Shown: positions 18,006 to 26,967 of the stretch, piece after piece
Layout of the letters: each line of letters opens with the position of its first letter
Numbering within the stretch: the stretch's first letter is position 1
DNA from: JBNNGK01 sp050268245
GTDB lineage: Bacteria; Pseudomonadota; Gammaproteobacteria; Enterobacterales; Enterobacteriaceae
DNA length: 64,000 bases
Reading direction: 5' to 3'
Assembly (NCBI RefSeq): GCF_050268245.1
Contig: NZ_JBNNGK010000006.1
Span: forward strand, 124,001-188,000
Translations under genes and position numbers: made by a program
The notes under the pieces: generated by a model
What the model was told of the DNA's origin: nothing
The model's database searches: none
Seen by the model: the letters and a program-made list of their open reading frames with translations, nothing else

Positions 18006-19469
18006 TTGAAACGCCTAAAATTAAATTATATCCTAATCGGTGTTGTCACCCTGCTTTTAGCGCTTGCCCTATGGCCGAATATTTCTTGGCGTGGCGACCA
18101 AAAGGGGCAACTCGACGAGATAAAATCACGTGGTGAACTGCGTGTCAGTACGTTGAATTCACCGTTAACCTATTTCACGACCCAAAAAGGCCCAAGCGGC
18201 CTTGATTATGAGCTGGCAAAACGCTTTGCCAACTACTTGGGCGTGAAACTGGTCGTTTTGCCACACCAGAACATTAACGATCTGTTTGACGATCTGGATG
18301 ACGACGACGCCGATATTCTCGCCGCGGGCCTCATCTACAATCAGGAACGGCTCAGCCGCGCACGTACCGGCCCAGCGTATTACTCGGTTTCTCAGCAACT
18401 GGTTTACCGCCTTGGCACCGCGCGGCCTAAAAACTTTGCCGAGGTCAAAGGCAGATTAGCGGTCACGTCTGGTTCAGCACACGTCAGCACGCTGAAACAG
18501 CTTAAGCAACAGAAATACCCTGAGCTCAGTTGGGAAGCTTCCAGCGATTTGAGCGCTAAAGAACTGCTAGAACGGGTTGCCAATGGCAAATTGGATTACA
18601 CCTTAGGCGATTCCGTAACCATTGCGCTATTACAACGCATTCATCCGCAATTGGCGGTCGCGTTTGACGTAACCGATGAGGAGCCTGTTACCTGGTATCT
18701 GAAACGCAGCAACGACGACAGCCTGTACGCCGCCATGCTCGATTTCTACAGCCAAATGGTCGAAGACGGCACGCTGGCACGGTTGGAAGAGAAGTACCTG
18801 GGCCACGTTGGCAGTTTCGATTACGTTGATACCAAAACTTTTTTGTCAGCCATTGACTCCGTTTTACCCACATTCCAACCCTTATTCGAAAAGTACGCCA
18901 ATATTATCGATTGGAAACTGCTCGCGGCGATCGCTTATCAAGAGTCGCATTGGAACCCATTGGCGACCTCCCCCACGGGCGTACGCGGCCTGATGATGTT
19001 AACCCGCGCAACCGCTGAGGGTTTAGGTGTTAAGGATCGGCTCGATCCAGAAGAAAGCATCCAGGGGGGAGCCTTATATTTACAACGGCTGATGGACAAA
19101 GTCCCGGAAACGGTGCCGGAAGATGAACGGGTGTGGTTCGCATTAGCCGCTTACAATATCGGCTGGGGGCATATGCTTGACGCTCGTAAACTGACTAAGA
19201 TGCAGCAAGGCAATCCTGACAGCTGGGTAGATGTCAAACAGCGCCTGCCCATGCTCAGCCAAAAACGCTATTATCCGCAACTTACCTACGGCTATGCCCG
19301 CGGTAGGGAAGCCTATAATTACGTAGAGAATATTCGCCGTTATCAGGTCAGTCTGGTCGGCTATTTGCAGGAAAAAGAGAAGAAGGCGGCTCAGGAGATG
19401 ATCGCGCAAACGGCGCTAGGGCAAGGTTATCCCGCCGTTACGCCTACGCTAGCGCTCAATCTCGATTAA
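18006..19469 (+). CDS. mltF: Membrane-bound lytic murein transglycosylase F
   Basis: The 487-residue product starts at a TTG codon preceded by GAGAGA; the protein beginning MKRLKLNYILIG is homologous from there. A membrane anchor (about 7-25) is followed by a periplasmic substrate-binding-protein-like domain (about 40-265) and a lysozyme-like catalytic domain with Glu313 in AYQESHWNP. It cleaves peptidoglycan glycan strands at the outer membrane face. It overlaps tadA tail to tail by 4 bases. Confidence 0.95.
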   Translation: MKRLKLNYILIGVVTLLLALALWPNISWRGDQKGQLDEIKSRGELRVSTLNSPLTYFTTQKGPSGLDYELAKRFANYLGVKLVVLPHQNINDLFDDLDDDDADILAAGLIYNQERLSRARTGPAYYSVSQQLVYRLGTARPKNFAEVKGRLAVTSGSAHVSTLKQLKQQKYPELSWEASSDLSAKELLERVANGKLDYTLGDSVTIALLQRIHPQLAVAFDVTDEEPVTWYLKRSNDDSLYAAMLDFYSQMVEDGTLARLEEKYLGHVGSFDYVDTKTFLSAIDSVLPTFQPLFEKYANIIDWKLLAAIAYQESHWNPLATSPTGVRGLMMLTRATAEGLGVKDRLDPEESIQGGALYLQRLMDKVPETVPEDERVWFALAAYNIGWGHMLDARKLTKMQQGNPDSWVDVKQRLPMLSQKRYYPQLTYGYARGREAYNYVENIRRYQVSLVGYLQEKEKKAAQEMIAQTALGQGYPAVTPTLALNLD

Positions 19470-19972
19470 TCCGCGGGTTTTGCCGCCCGCTCAGCTCGCC
19501 TTAACGCTTTTTTCTGCTCACGACGCAGACGGAAAAAATTACTCAGCGTAGCGGCGCATTCATCCGCTAACACTCCCGAAACAATCTCGATCTGATGATT
19601 CATACCTGGGTGCCGTAAGATATCGATTAATGAACCCGCCGCGCCGGTCTTTTCATCAGATGCACCATATACCAGCCGACGAATGCGGCTGTGTACCATC
19701 GCGCCGGCACACATGACACAAGGCTCCAATGTTACATATAAAGTGGCATTTAACAGCCTATAGTTCTGTATTACCGCCCCTCCCTGCCGCAATGCCATGA
19801 TTTCTGCATGCGCGGTCGGATCGTGATGACCAATCGGCCGATTCCACCCTTCGCCAATCACTTGGTTATCGAGCACCAACAGTGCCCCGACCGGTACCTC
19901 GCCCTCCTGTTGCGCACGCAGGGCCAATGTTAGCGCCTGACGCATCCAGTAGTCGTCGTTGTATTCAATCAT
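19466..19972 (-). CDS. tadA: tRNA-specific adenosine deaminase
   Basis: The product is 168 residues. It converts A34 of tRNA-Arg(ACG) to inosine. Zinc and catalytic residues are in HAEI (His55, Glu57) and PCVMC (Cys85, Cys88). I start at MIEYNDDYWMRQAL, preceded by AGGA at 12-15 bases; an upstream ATG would add eleven residues without family resemblance. E. coli TadA is 167 residues. Confidence 0.95.
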   Translation of the reverse strand: MIEYNDDYWMRQALTLALRAQQEGEVPVGALLVLDNQVIGEGWNRPIGHHDPTAHAEIMALRQGGAVIQNYRLLNATLYVTLEPCVMCAGAMVHSRIRRLVYGASDEKTGAAGSLIDILRHPGMNHQIEIVSGVLADECAATLSNFFRLRREQKKALRRAERAAKPAD

Positions 19973-20291
19973 CGTATAAGTCCTCGTGCGCTTTGCGGCG
20001 GGCATTATACACAGTAGCGTAACATCGCTCCTCTTTTGTCACCTGTCGTCACGCTTGCCTCCACTCAGAATCGCATCAAGACGGGCGTACCAATAATTAA
20101 CGTTACTATTAGCGATATTTAATCATCATATTTTTATATGTATCAGACAAACCTTAAATTGATTCCGCTCAATATTAAACCAAATCAGTAACCTGATTTA
20201 TTTAGCAAATAATTGCGATAGATCATTTCGCCTTAATCATTAGCACCGTAATGTTATAACTAAACATAAGAGCTTTTTTAAGGAGTGCAGT
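19973..20291. other. Intergenic region tadA-adh, AT-rich
   Basis: About 320 bases without a gene. It is markedly AT-rich from about 20090 to 20280 and must contain the promoter of the alcohol dehydrogenase. I cannot assign a specific regulator site. Confidence 0.5.
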
Positions 20292-21443
20292 ATGCCTGCT
20301 TCAACTTTCTTTATTCCTTCTGTCAATATGATTGGTTCCGGTTGTCTCGAAGAAGCCGCAAAAACAATGAAAGAGCACGGTCTGCGTCAGGCGCTGATCG
20401 TGACTGACCAGATGCTGACGCAAATCGGTATCGTTGCCCAGGTGCAAAAACTCTTGGCAGCACAACAAATTGAGAGTTGTGTTTATGACGGTACTCAACC
20501 TAACCCCACCACTGAGAACGTTAAACAAGGTTTAGCGTTATTGCGCGAACATCATTGCGACTGTGTTGTTTCTCTCGGCGGTGGGTCACCACATGACTGT
20601 GCCAAAGGCATCGCATTAGTGGCAACCAATGGGGGCGAAATCAAAGACTACGAAGGCGTTGATCGCTCGGCAAAACCCCAGTTGCCAATGGTTGCCATTA
20701 ATACCACCGCCGGTACTGCCTCAGAAATGACGCGTTTTTGTATCATCACCGATGAAGCACGCCACATAAAAATGGCGATCGTCGATAAACATGTCACGCC
20801 AATCCTGTCAGTGAACGATCCGCACTTGATGGCCGGTATGCCAAAAGGTCTGACCGCAGCCACCGGTATGGACGCATTGACCCACGCGATCGAAGCATAC
20901 GTTTCCAGCGCTGCCAACCCGATCACCGATGCCTGTGCGCTGAAAGCAGTCACGATGATTGCAGAATCATTACGTGATGCCGTTGCCGATGGCCAAAACA
21001 TGCAAGCGCGCGAAAACATGGCATACGCTCAATTCCTGGCAGGGATGGCGTTTAACAATGCCTCTTTAGGTTACGTTCACGCCATGGCGCACCAGCTGGG
21101 CGGTTTTTATAACCTACCGCACGGCGTGTGCAATGCCGTGTTACTACCACACGTACAAGAGTTCAACACCAGCGTTGCCGCCGATCGCTTGAAAGATGTT
21201 GCAGCGGCGATGGGGTTAGACGTGGCTCACTTGAACGATCGCCAAGGTGCTGCTGCCTGTATCGCGGCTATCCGTAAACTGGCACAGGATGTCGGTATTC
21301 CAGCTGGCTTGCGTGATTTGCAGGTAAAAGAAGAAGATTTTGATACGTTAGCAACCAATGCATTGAAAGACGCCTGCGGTTTCACTAACCCGATTCAAGC
21401 GAATCATCAACAAATCGTTGATATCTTTAAAGCAGCGATGTAA
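20292..21443 (+). CDS. yiaY: Iron-containing alcohol dehydrogenase, YiaY type
   Basis: The 383-residue protein is very similar along its length to E. coli YiaY, with MPASTFFIPSVNMIGSG at the N-terminus and NALKDACGFTNPIQANH near the end. It is a group III, Fe-dependent, NAD-linked alcohol dehydrogenase. The NAD-binding GGGSPHDCAKG and the metal-ligand segments GMDALTHAIEAY, GYVHAMAHQLGG and LPHGVCNAVLLPH are all present. The start follows AAGGAG. In E. coli yiaY lies elsewhere, so this position is a local difference; the true substrate is unknown. Confidence 0.88.
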   Translation: MPASTFFIPSVNMIGSGCLEEAAKTMKEHGLRQALIVTDQMLTQIGIVAQVQKLLAAQQIESCVYDGTQPNPTTENVKQGLALLREHHCDCVVSLGGGSPHDCAKGIALVATNGGEIKDYEGVDRSAKPQLPMVAINTTAGTASEMTRFCIITDEARHIKMAIVDKHVTPILSVNDPHLMAGMPKGLTAATGMDALTHAIEAYVSSAANPITDACALKAVTMIAESLRDAVADGQNMQARENMAYAQFLAGMAFNNASLGYVHAMAHQLGGFYNLPHGVCNAVLLPHVQEFNTSVAADRLKDVAAAMGLDVAHLNDRQGAAACIAAIRKLAQDVGIPAGLRDLQVKEEDFDTLATNALKDACGFTNPIQANHQQIVDIFKAAM

Positions 21444-21459
21444 GCACTGTAAAAACGAT

Positions 21460-21487
21460 AAGGGCGGAATTTCCGCCCTTTTTTTAT
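21460..21487 (+). terminator. Terminator after yiaY
   Basis: AAGGGCGGAA and TTCCGCCCTT form a perfect stem at 21460-21480 followed by seven Ts. It lies just outside the convergent pgpC stop. Confidence 0.9.
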
Positions 21488-22140
21488 TCCAATTGTTGTA
21501 GCTCGCCTTCTTTACTGACACGCCAGCGGTGCTCACAGAAAAACAGTAGCGGGTTATCCTGTTTACTGTCGCTATAACCACTGTATAACTTCAGCGGTGC
21601 ACCGATACGTTGTTCTAACTGCACCACTTTTTGTACGCCTAAACAACGCATCGCCAACACCCATCCACCGTAACGCCGTGCGATACGGCTGCCGACCAAG
21701 CGCACACGCGGCAAGAACACCGAATCCTGATAGACCTGTTCTACTAAACGCTCAGGTGAGCCCGTGATCAACCACACTTGCGCATCATGCGCATCCAAAT
21801 ACTGTCGCAAACGCAGCTGTACCACCGGAAATGCCGTGACTTTGTTGCGGAAATACCGGACAAACTGTAATTCAAGCGCTCTAAGTTTGGCATCTGGACG
21901 CCCAAACGTTATCGACCACAGCAGCACGCTCATGGGCCAACGTGCCGCACGGCCAGCAACCAACATCGTAACGCCGACGATGGGTAATAACGGCATGACG
22001 AGGAATAAATTTAGCGGCAGACGACGCAGTAAAAATCGCAAAAAACTGCCGAACATATCTTCCTGGTGCAGCGTACCGTCCAAGTCAAAGAACACGACAC
22101 GACGATTTTCCCGAGTATCCTGATGCGGATTGTCACTCAA
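21484..22140 (-). CDS. pgpC: Phosphatidylglycerophosphatase C
   Basis: The 218-residue product matches E. coli PgpC (YfhB). It is a HAD-family phosphatase that makes phosphatidylglycerol from its phosphate precursor at the inner membrane. The nucleophile is in VVFFDLDGTLH near residue 20; a hydrophobic segment at about 42-62 anchors it; LITGSPERL and GYSDSKQDNPLL are the later HAD motifs. It starts 3 bases after murP ends, so it is probably cotranscribed with murQ-murP. Confidence 0.93.
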   Translation of the reverse strand: MSDNPHQDTRENRRVVFFDLDGTLHQEDMFGSFLRFLLRRLPLNLFLVMPLLPIVGVTMLVAGRAARWPMSVLLWSITFGRPDAKLRALELQFVRYFRNKVTAFPVVQLRLRQYLDAHDAQVWLITGSPERLVEQVYQDSVFLPRVRLVGSRIARRYGGWVLAMRCLGVQKVVQLEQRIGAPLKLYSGYSDSKQDNPLLFFCEHRWRVSKEGELQQLE

Positions 22141-22143
22141 GCG

Positions 22144-23511
22144 TTACTCCTCAGGATCGTTGAATCCCATTATCCAAGTGAAAATAAAACCAGCTATCAT
22201 CGTAATCAGCATCCCCGCCAGATACAACATTACCTTACCTGAAACGATGGTTAACGCTAAAGGCAAACCTGAAAGGCCAAAAGTAATGACCGTCGCCACT
22301 TTCCAATAGCTGATCAACGCCCCGCCAACGGCGCCGCCAAGACAGGCAGCGATAAAGGGTTTACCGAGCGGCAGCGTTACGCCAAAGATTAAAGGTTCAC
22401 CGATCCCTAAGATCCCTACCGGCAGCGCACCTTTTATCACCTTTTTTAGGCGCACATTACGGGTTTTCAATAAAATGGCCAGCGCTGCCCCTACTTGACC
22501 CACGCCAGCCATTGCCAAAATAGGCAACAGAGGATTCGAGCCATGCGCCTGTACCAGCTCAACATGGATAGGCACCAATCCCTGATGCAGCCCGGTCAAC
22601 ACCAAAGGTAAGAACAAACCGGATAGCAGCGCACCCACCAGCAAACCACCTTGGTCGATCGCCATATTGGCACCGTGCGCAATAGCATCAGAAATATATC
22701 CCCCTAGCGGTTGAAGGATCACAATCGCCAGCGAAGCCGTGATCAACGTAGTCAGTAGTGGATTAACAATCAGTTCGATCGATTCCGGTAACCGCTGACG
22801 CAGGTATTTTTCCACCCAACACATCAATACCACAACTAACAATACCGCAATGACACCGCCACGCCCCGGCTGCAATGCGTCACCAAACAGCGTTATCTCC
22901 GCCAATTGTGGGCTAGAGAGGATCCCGGCCATCACTCCCCCCATCGCCTGCGAACCCCCAAACACCCGTGCAGTATTTACGCCAACCAAAATATTCATAA
23001 TGGCAAATACTGCGCTGCCGAATAGCGCTAATAGGCCCAGAAGGTTAGGGTAAGACAAGGCAATATCACCGGCGATATCCGGGCGTTTAAGAATATTAAT
23101 GATGCCAGTAATCAAACCCGATGCGATAAAAGCCGGAATCAAAGGAATAAAAATATTGGCCAACTTTTTTAAGGCCTCACTCATCGGTGCGGCATACTTG
23201 GCCTTGGCTGCAGCTTTATGACGCGAGATGTCATCCCTCACTGACTCCACAGGCTCAACGGAACGTGATAGTGAACGCATTGCGTCTACCACTTTGGCGG
23301 CAGTTCCAGGACCGACGATGAACTGGTGCTGATTGCCCTGCTTGATATAGCCTTTCACACCGGTTAATTTTTTCAACGCAGGCAGATCGAGGCACTGCTC
23401 ATTACTCACCTCCACACGCACCCGCGTCATACAGTTTTCCAACTTAAGAATATTTCCTTCGCCGCCAATCCCCGTCAGAATTTGCGTTGCCAATACCGTC
23501 GTGTTGTCCAT
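22144..23511 (-). CDS. murP: PTS EIIBC component for N-acetylmuramic acid
   Basis: The 455-residue product has an EIIB domain with the phosphorylated cysteine in ENCMTRVRVEV (Cys27) and a ten-helix EIIC domain from about residue 105. No EIIA domain is present, as in E. coli MurP, which uses the glucose EIIA. It brings in N-acetylmuramic acid as the 6-phosphate. The partner etherase gene murQ lies 18 bases upstream, which fixes the sugar assignment better than the sequence alone. Confidence 0.9.
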   Translation of the reverse strand: MDNTTVLATQILTGIGGEGNILKLENCMTRVRVEVSNEQCLDLPALKKLTGVKGYIKQGNQHQFIVGPGTAAKVVDAMRSLSRSVEPVESVRDDISRHKAAAKAKYAAPMSEALKKLANIFIPLIPAFIASGLITGIINILKRPDIAGDIALSYPNLLGLLALFGSAVFAIMNILVGVNTARVFGGSQAMGGVMAGILSSPQLAEITLFGDALQPGRGGVIAVLLVVVLMCWVEKYLRQRLPESIELIVNPLLTTLITASLAIVILQPLGGYISDAIAHGANMAIDQGGLLVGALLSGLFLPLVLTGLHQGLVPIHVELVQAHGSNPLLPILAMAGVGQVGAALAILLKTRNVRLKKVIKGALPVGILGIGEPLIFGVTLPLGKPFIAACLGGAVGGALISYWKVATVITFGLSGLPLALTIVSGKVMLYLAGMLITMIAGFIFTWIMGFNDPEE

Positions 23512-23529
23512 TACTTACCCCGCCGTGAA

Positions 23530-24423
23530 TTAACCCGCCAATGCCGTCCGTAAAAAGCCATGGTGTAACTGCAACCGTCGCTGTGCTTCTTCAGCACTCA
23601 CGTCAGCCAAAATCATCAAGATTGCCGGTTTCACTTCAAACGTAGTTTGCGCTAACGCGTTTTCGGCCTGCTCACGCCCGCTACCGGTGGCCTCCATCAC
23701 AATCCGGCAAGCGCGATCCATCAGCTTGACGTTAGTCGCTTTAACATCAACCATCAGGTTCTGATAAACCTTGCCTGACTTGACCATCGCCCCGGTAGAG
23801 ATCATGTTCAGCACCAGCTTTTGCGCCGTACCAGACTTCATCCGCGTTGACCCCGTCAGTGCCTCTGGCCCGACAACCGGCGAAATCGCTACCTGCGCCT
23901 CTTTAGCGATTGGCGAATCCGGGTTGCAGGAAATCGCCGCTGTCGGGCAACCTATTTGCCGGGCGTAGCGCAATGCGCCAATCACATAGGGTGTGCGCCC
24001 GGAAGCGGCGATTCCCACCACCATGTCAATCGGGGTCAATTGAAGATCCTGCAAATCGCGCTCGCCGAGCATAGCGTCGTCTTCCGCCCCCTCTACCGCT
24101 TTCAACAGCGCACCGGGCCCCCCCGCAATCAAACCAACCACCACGCCGTGCGGCACACCAAACGTTGGCGGACATTCGGAGGCATCCAATACGCCCAAAC
24201 GACCGCTGGTACCGGCACCGAGATAAATCAATCGCCCGCCGGCCTGCAACGCAGCTGCGGCAAGATCCACTGCCTGTGCAATCTGCGGTAATACCGCTTC
24301 AATTGCCAAGGGTACTTTGCGATCTTCTTGGTTAAAGCAGGCCATCATCTCCAGCGTGGACATTTCGTCGAGTTTCATGGTGGCCGGGTTACGGGTTTCA
24401 GACACTAATGCACCTAAGTTCAT
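23530..24423 (-). CDS. murQ: N-acetylmuramic acid 6-phosphate etherase
   Basis: The 297-residue SIS-domain enzyme cleaves the lactyl ether of MurNAc-6-phosphate to give GlcNAc-6-phosphate and D-lactate in cell-wall recycling. Characteristic segments are GAGTSGRLGVLDASECPPTFG (in two parts: GAGTSGRLGVLDASE and CPPTFGVP), GIAASGRTPYVIGAL and LTGSTRMKSGTAQK. The start follows AAGGAT. It leads the murQ-murP-pgpC operon and is divergent from the yfhH regulator gene. Confidence 0.96.
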   Translation of the reverse strand: MNLGALVSETRNPATMKLDEMSTLEMMACFNQEDRKVPLAIEAVLPQIAQAVDLAAAALQAGGRLIYLGAGTSGRLGVLDASECPPTFGVPHGVVVGLIAGGPGALLKAVEGAEDDAMLGERDLQDLQLTPIDMVVGIAASGRTPYVIGALRYARQIGCPTAAISCNPDSPIAKEAQVAISPVVGPEALTGSTRMKSGTAQKLVLNMISTGAMVKSGKVYQNLMVDVKATNVKLMDRACRIVMEATGSGREQAENALAQTTFEVKPAILMILADVSAEEAQRRLQLHHGFLRTALAG

Positions 24424-24434
24424 CTTATGATCCT

Positions 24435-24449
24435 TGAATTTTTAATTCA
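24435..24449. promoter_or_regulatory. Palindrome 1 in the murQ-yfhH control region
   Basis: TGAATTTTTAATTCA is a perfect inverted repeat just upstream of murQ. With a similar palindrome centred 33 bases away it could form a paired operator for the RpiR-family regulator YfhH. This is inference. Confidence 0.45.
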
Positions 24450-24468
24450 CAAAGTTAAATCAATGTTT

Positions 24469-24481
24469 GAATATTTTATTC
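24469..24481. promoter_or_regulatory. Palindrome 2 in the murQ-yfhH control region
   Basis: GAATATTTTATTC is an inverted repeat (GAATA, TTT, TATTC) centred three helical turns from the first palindrome. It is a candidate second operator half for YfhH. Confidence 0.4.
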
Positions 24482-24589
24482 GTTAAAGCGAGCACTATTT
24501 GCTAGTTTACCGATGGGCTCACAAAAATTTTCGCGGAGCATTTTTGCGCGTACCGTGGCAGAATGCCCATTCGCACAAAGGAATAATCG

Positions 24590-25438
24590 ATGAGTACCCT
24601 TCTTCGCATTCGCCAGATGTATCCCGCGCTGGCCCAAAACGATCGCAAACTCGCGGATTTTCTGCTGCATCACGCCGAGCAGGCCCGTCATCTCAGTTCG
24701 CAGAAACTGGCTCAAGAGGCTGGCGTTAGCCAATCTAGCGTGGTCAAATTCGCCCAAAAGATGGGCTATAAAGGTTTTCCGGCATTAAAACTCGCGTTGA
24801 GCGAAACTCTCGCCCAACCGCAAAGTGAACCCGTCGTCACCGTTCATAACCAGATCCTTAGCAGCGATGCGCTGAAAACCGTCGGCGAAAAACTATTGGT
24901 AGAGAAACATGCGGCGCTACGTGCCACATTGGATATCAACAGCGAGGAACGGCTACATCAAGCGTTGACGATGCTGCGGGACGCCCGGCGAGTGATTCTG
25001 GTCGGCATTGGCGCTTCCGGGCTGGTGGCAAAAGACTTTTCTTTCAAGCTACTAAAAATTGGCGTAATGGCGGTGGCTGAATCGGATATGCATGTGCAAC
25101 TGGCGGCGGTTCAGGCATTGGATAAGCAGGATTTACTGGTCGCCATTTCATTCAGCGGTGAGCGGCGAGAGATCAATTTGGCAGCCGAAGAAGCCCGCAT
25201 CGCCGGTGCGCGCGTATTGGCCTTAACTTGCTTCTCGCCAAACGGGCTGCAACAACGTGCCGACCACTGCCTATATACCATCGCCGAAGAACCCAACACA
25301 CGCAGTGCGGCGATCTCTTCCAGTACGGCGCAATATGCTCTCACCGACCTGTTATTTATGGCACTGATCCAACATGATTTGGATCATGCACGCAATCGCA
25401 TAAAACGCAGTGAACAATTGATGAAAAAATTAGTGTAG
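24590..25438 (+). CDS. yfhH: MurR/RpiR-family regulator YfhH
   Basis: The 282-residue protein has an N-terminal RpiR helix-turn-helix (HLSSQKLAQEAGVSQSSVVKFA split as HLSSQKLAQEAG and VSQSSVVKFAQKMG, about 37-62) and a sugar-phosphate-binding SIS domain from about residue 120 (VGIGASGLVAKDF). It closely follows E. coli YfhH in sequence, length and position next to yfhL. Here it is divergent from murQ-murP, so it probably controls MurNAc catabolism, the role that MurR plays at a separate locus in E. coli. Confidence 0.88.
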   Translation: MSTLLRIRQMYPALAQNDRKLADFLLHHAEQARHLSSQKLAQEAGVSQSSVVKFAQKMGYKGFPALKLALSETLAQPQSEPVVTVHNQILSSDALKTVGEKLLVEKHAALRATLDINSEERLHQALTMLRDARRVILVGIGASGLVAKDFSFKLLKIGVMAVAESDMHVQLAAVQALDKQDLLVAISFSGERREINLAAEEARIAGARVLALTCFSPNGLQQRADHCLYTIAEEPNTRSAAISSSTAQYALTDLLFMALIQHDLDHARNRIKRSEQLMKKLV

Positions 25439-25492
25439 GGCGTATAATTCGCGCTTCGCTAAGCATACCCCGGTAAATAATGAGAGATAAGC

Positions 25493-25753
25493 ATGGCCCT
25501 GATAATCACACGTAAATGCATCAACTGTGACATGTGTGAACCAGAATGCCCGAATCAGGCGATCTCGATGGGTAAGGACATCTATCAAATTGACACTGAG
25601 CGCTGTACCGAATGTGTTGGGCATTACGAAACACCAACCTGTCAGCAAGTGTGTCCTATCGATAACACCATCATCATCGATCCAAGCCACATTGAAAGCC
25701 AGGAACAGCTGTGGGAAAAGTTTGTGGTGTTGCACCACGCAGACCGTCTGTAA
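25493..25753 (+). CDS. yfhL: Ferredoxin YfhL, 2[4Fe-4S]
   Basis: The 86-residue protein has two cluster motifs, CINCDMCEPECP and the extended CTECVGHYETPTCQQVCP, which is the Alvin-type arrangement with an insertion in the second motif. It is a soluble electron carrier and sits between yfhH and acpS as in E. coli. The redox partner is not evident from context. Confidence 0.95.
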   Translation: MALIITRKCINCDMCEPECPNQAISMGKDIYQIDTERCTECVGHYETPTCQQVCPIDNTIIIDPSHIESQEQLWEKFVVLHHADRL

Positions 25754-25754
25754 A

Positions 25755-25780
25755 ACGGGCGCGAATGAGGGCGCCCGTTG
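25755..25780. terminator. Stem-loop between yfhL and acpS
   Basis: ACGGGCGC (25755-25762) pairs with GCGCCCGT (25771-25778) between the convergent genes. It is followed by only a short T run. Confidence 0.6.
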
Positions 25781-25783
25781 TGT

Positions 25784-26164
25784 TCACTTTTCGATAATCA
25801 CCGTCGCACAGGCATAACGGCGTTCATCCGCCAAAGAAACGTGAATTGAAGTGACCCCCAATTCTTGCGCCAATTCGGCCGCCCGCCCATGCAAGCGAAT
25901 ATTCGGCTTACCTAATTCATCATTGAAAACGTCGAACTGATTAAACGCCAAACCGTTGCGAATACCGGTGCCAAAAGCCTTGGCCGCGGCTTCTTTCACC
26001 GCAAAGCGTTTCGCCAGAAAGCGCACCGGCTGCTGGTGTTGTTGATATACCGCCCATTCATCGGCACTCAATACGCGCCGAGCCAAGCGCTCCCCGCTGC
26101 GTTCAATCACCGCTTCAATACGCGCTATCTCAACAATGTCGGTGCCAAGGCCAAGAACAGCCAT
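25784..26164 (-). CDS. acpS: Holo-acyl-carrier-protein synthase
   Basis: The 126-residue enzyme transfers 4'-phosphopantetheine from CoA to apo-ACP. The magnesium ligands are in GLGTDIVEI (Asp9) and RFAVKEAAAKAFGTG. Its ATG overlaps the pdxJ stop by one base, which implies coupling, as in E. coli. Confidence 0.97.
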   Translation of the reverse strand: MAVLGLGTDIVEIARIEAVIERSGERLARRVLSADEWAVYQQHQQPVRFLAKRFAVKEAAAKAFGTGIRNGLAFNQFDVFNDELGKPNIRLHGRAAELAQELGVTSIHVSLADERRYACATVIIEK

Positions 26165-26895
26165 TATCGACGCGCTTCCCGCATTAACAGCTTCATATCA
26201 GATACCGCCGCGGCCAATCCGCTCATCACCGCCTGACCAATAATCGCGTGGCCAATATTCAATTCATGCATTTCCGGCAGTGCCGCGATGGGTTGCACAT
26301 TATGGTAAGTCAGGCCATGGCCGGCATTAACTTTCAGCCCCTTGCTGGCCGCATAGCTCGCCGCTTGTGCAATACGCTTCAGTTCCGCCGTTACCGCCAG
26401 TTCACCCCGCGCTTCTGCATAAGCGCCAGTGTGAATTTCGATATACGGCGCGCCCACCGCAACTGCGGCATCAATCTGGCGATGGTCTGGATCGATAAAC
26501 AAAGAAACCTGAATGCCAGCCTGTGCTAATCGCTCAACCGCCACGCACATTTTGTCCAATTGACCAGCAACGTCCAGCCCCCCTTCCGTCGTCACCTCTT
26601 CACGTTTTTCTGGCACCAGACAGCAGAAATGCGGTTGCAACTCACAGGCAATATCCAGCATCTCGTCGGTCACGGCCATTTCCAGGTTCATTCGCGTCTG
26701 AATAGTTTGCCGCAAAATGCGAACATCGCGATCGGTGATATGACGACGATCTTCACGTAGATGAACCGTGATGCCATCCGCCCCCGCCTGTTCAGCGGTA
26801 AAGGCCGCCTGAACCGGATCGGGATAATGCGTTCCGCGCGCGTTACGCAAGGTGGCGATGTGATCAATATTAACGCCGAGCAGCAAATCAGCCAT
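26164..26895 (-). CDS. pdxJ: Pyridoxine 5'-phosphate synthase
   Basis: The 243-residue TIM-barrel protein condenses deoxyxylulose 5-phosphate with aminoacetone 3-phosphate to give pyridoxine 5'-phosphate. Conserved parts include LLGVNIDHIATLRNARGT, TVHLREDRRHI and VNAGHGLTYHNV. It lies between recO and acpS. Confidence 0.98.
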   Translation of the reverse strand: MADLLLGVNIDHIATLRNARGTHYPDPVQAAFTAEQAGADGITVHLREDRRHITDRDVRILRQTIQTRMNLEMAVTDEMLDIACELQPHFCCLVPEKREEVTTEGGLDVAGQLDKMCVAVERLAQAGIQVSLFIDPDHRQIDAAVAVGAPYIEIHTGAYAEARGELAVTAELKRIAQAASYAASKGLKVNAGHGLTYHNVQPIAALPEMHELNIGHAIIGQAVMSGLAAAVSDMKLLMREARR

Positions 26896-26967
26896 GACAA
26901 CCTCTCAGTACGATTTCAGTGTCAGCAGTTTACACGCAGCTGGAAGGTCGCAAAAGCAGAAAGCGGG

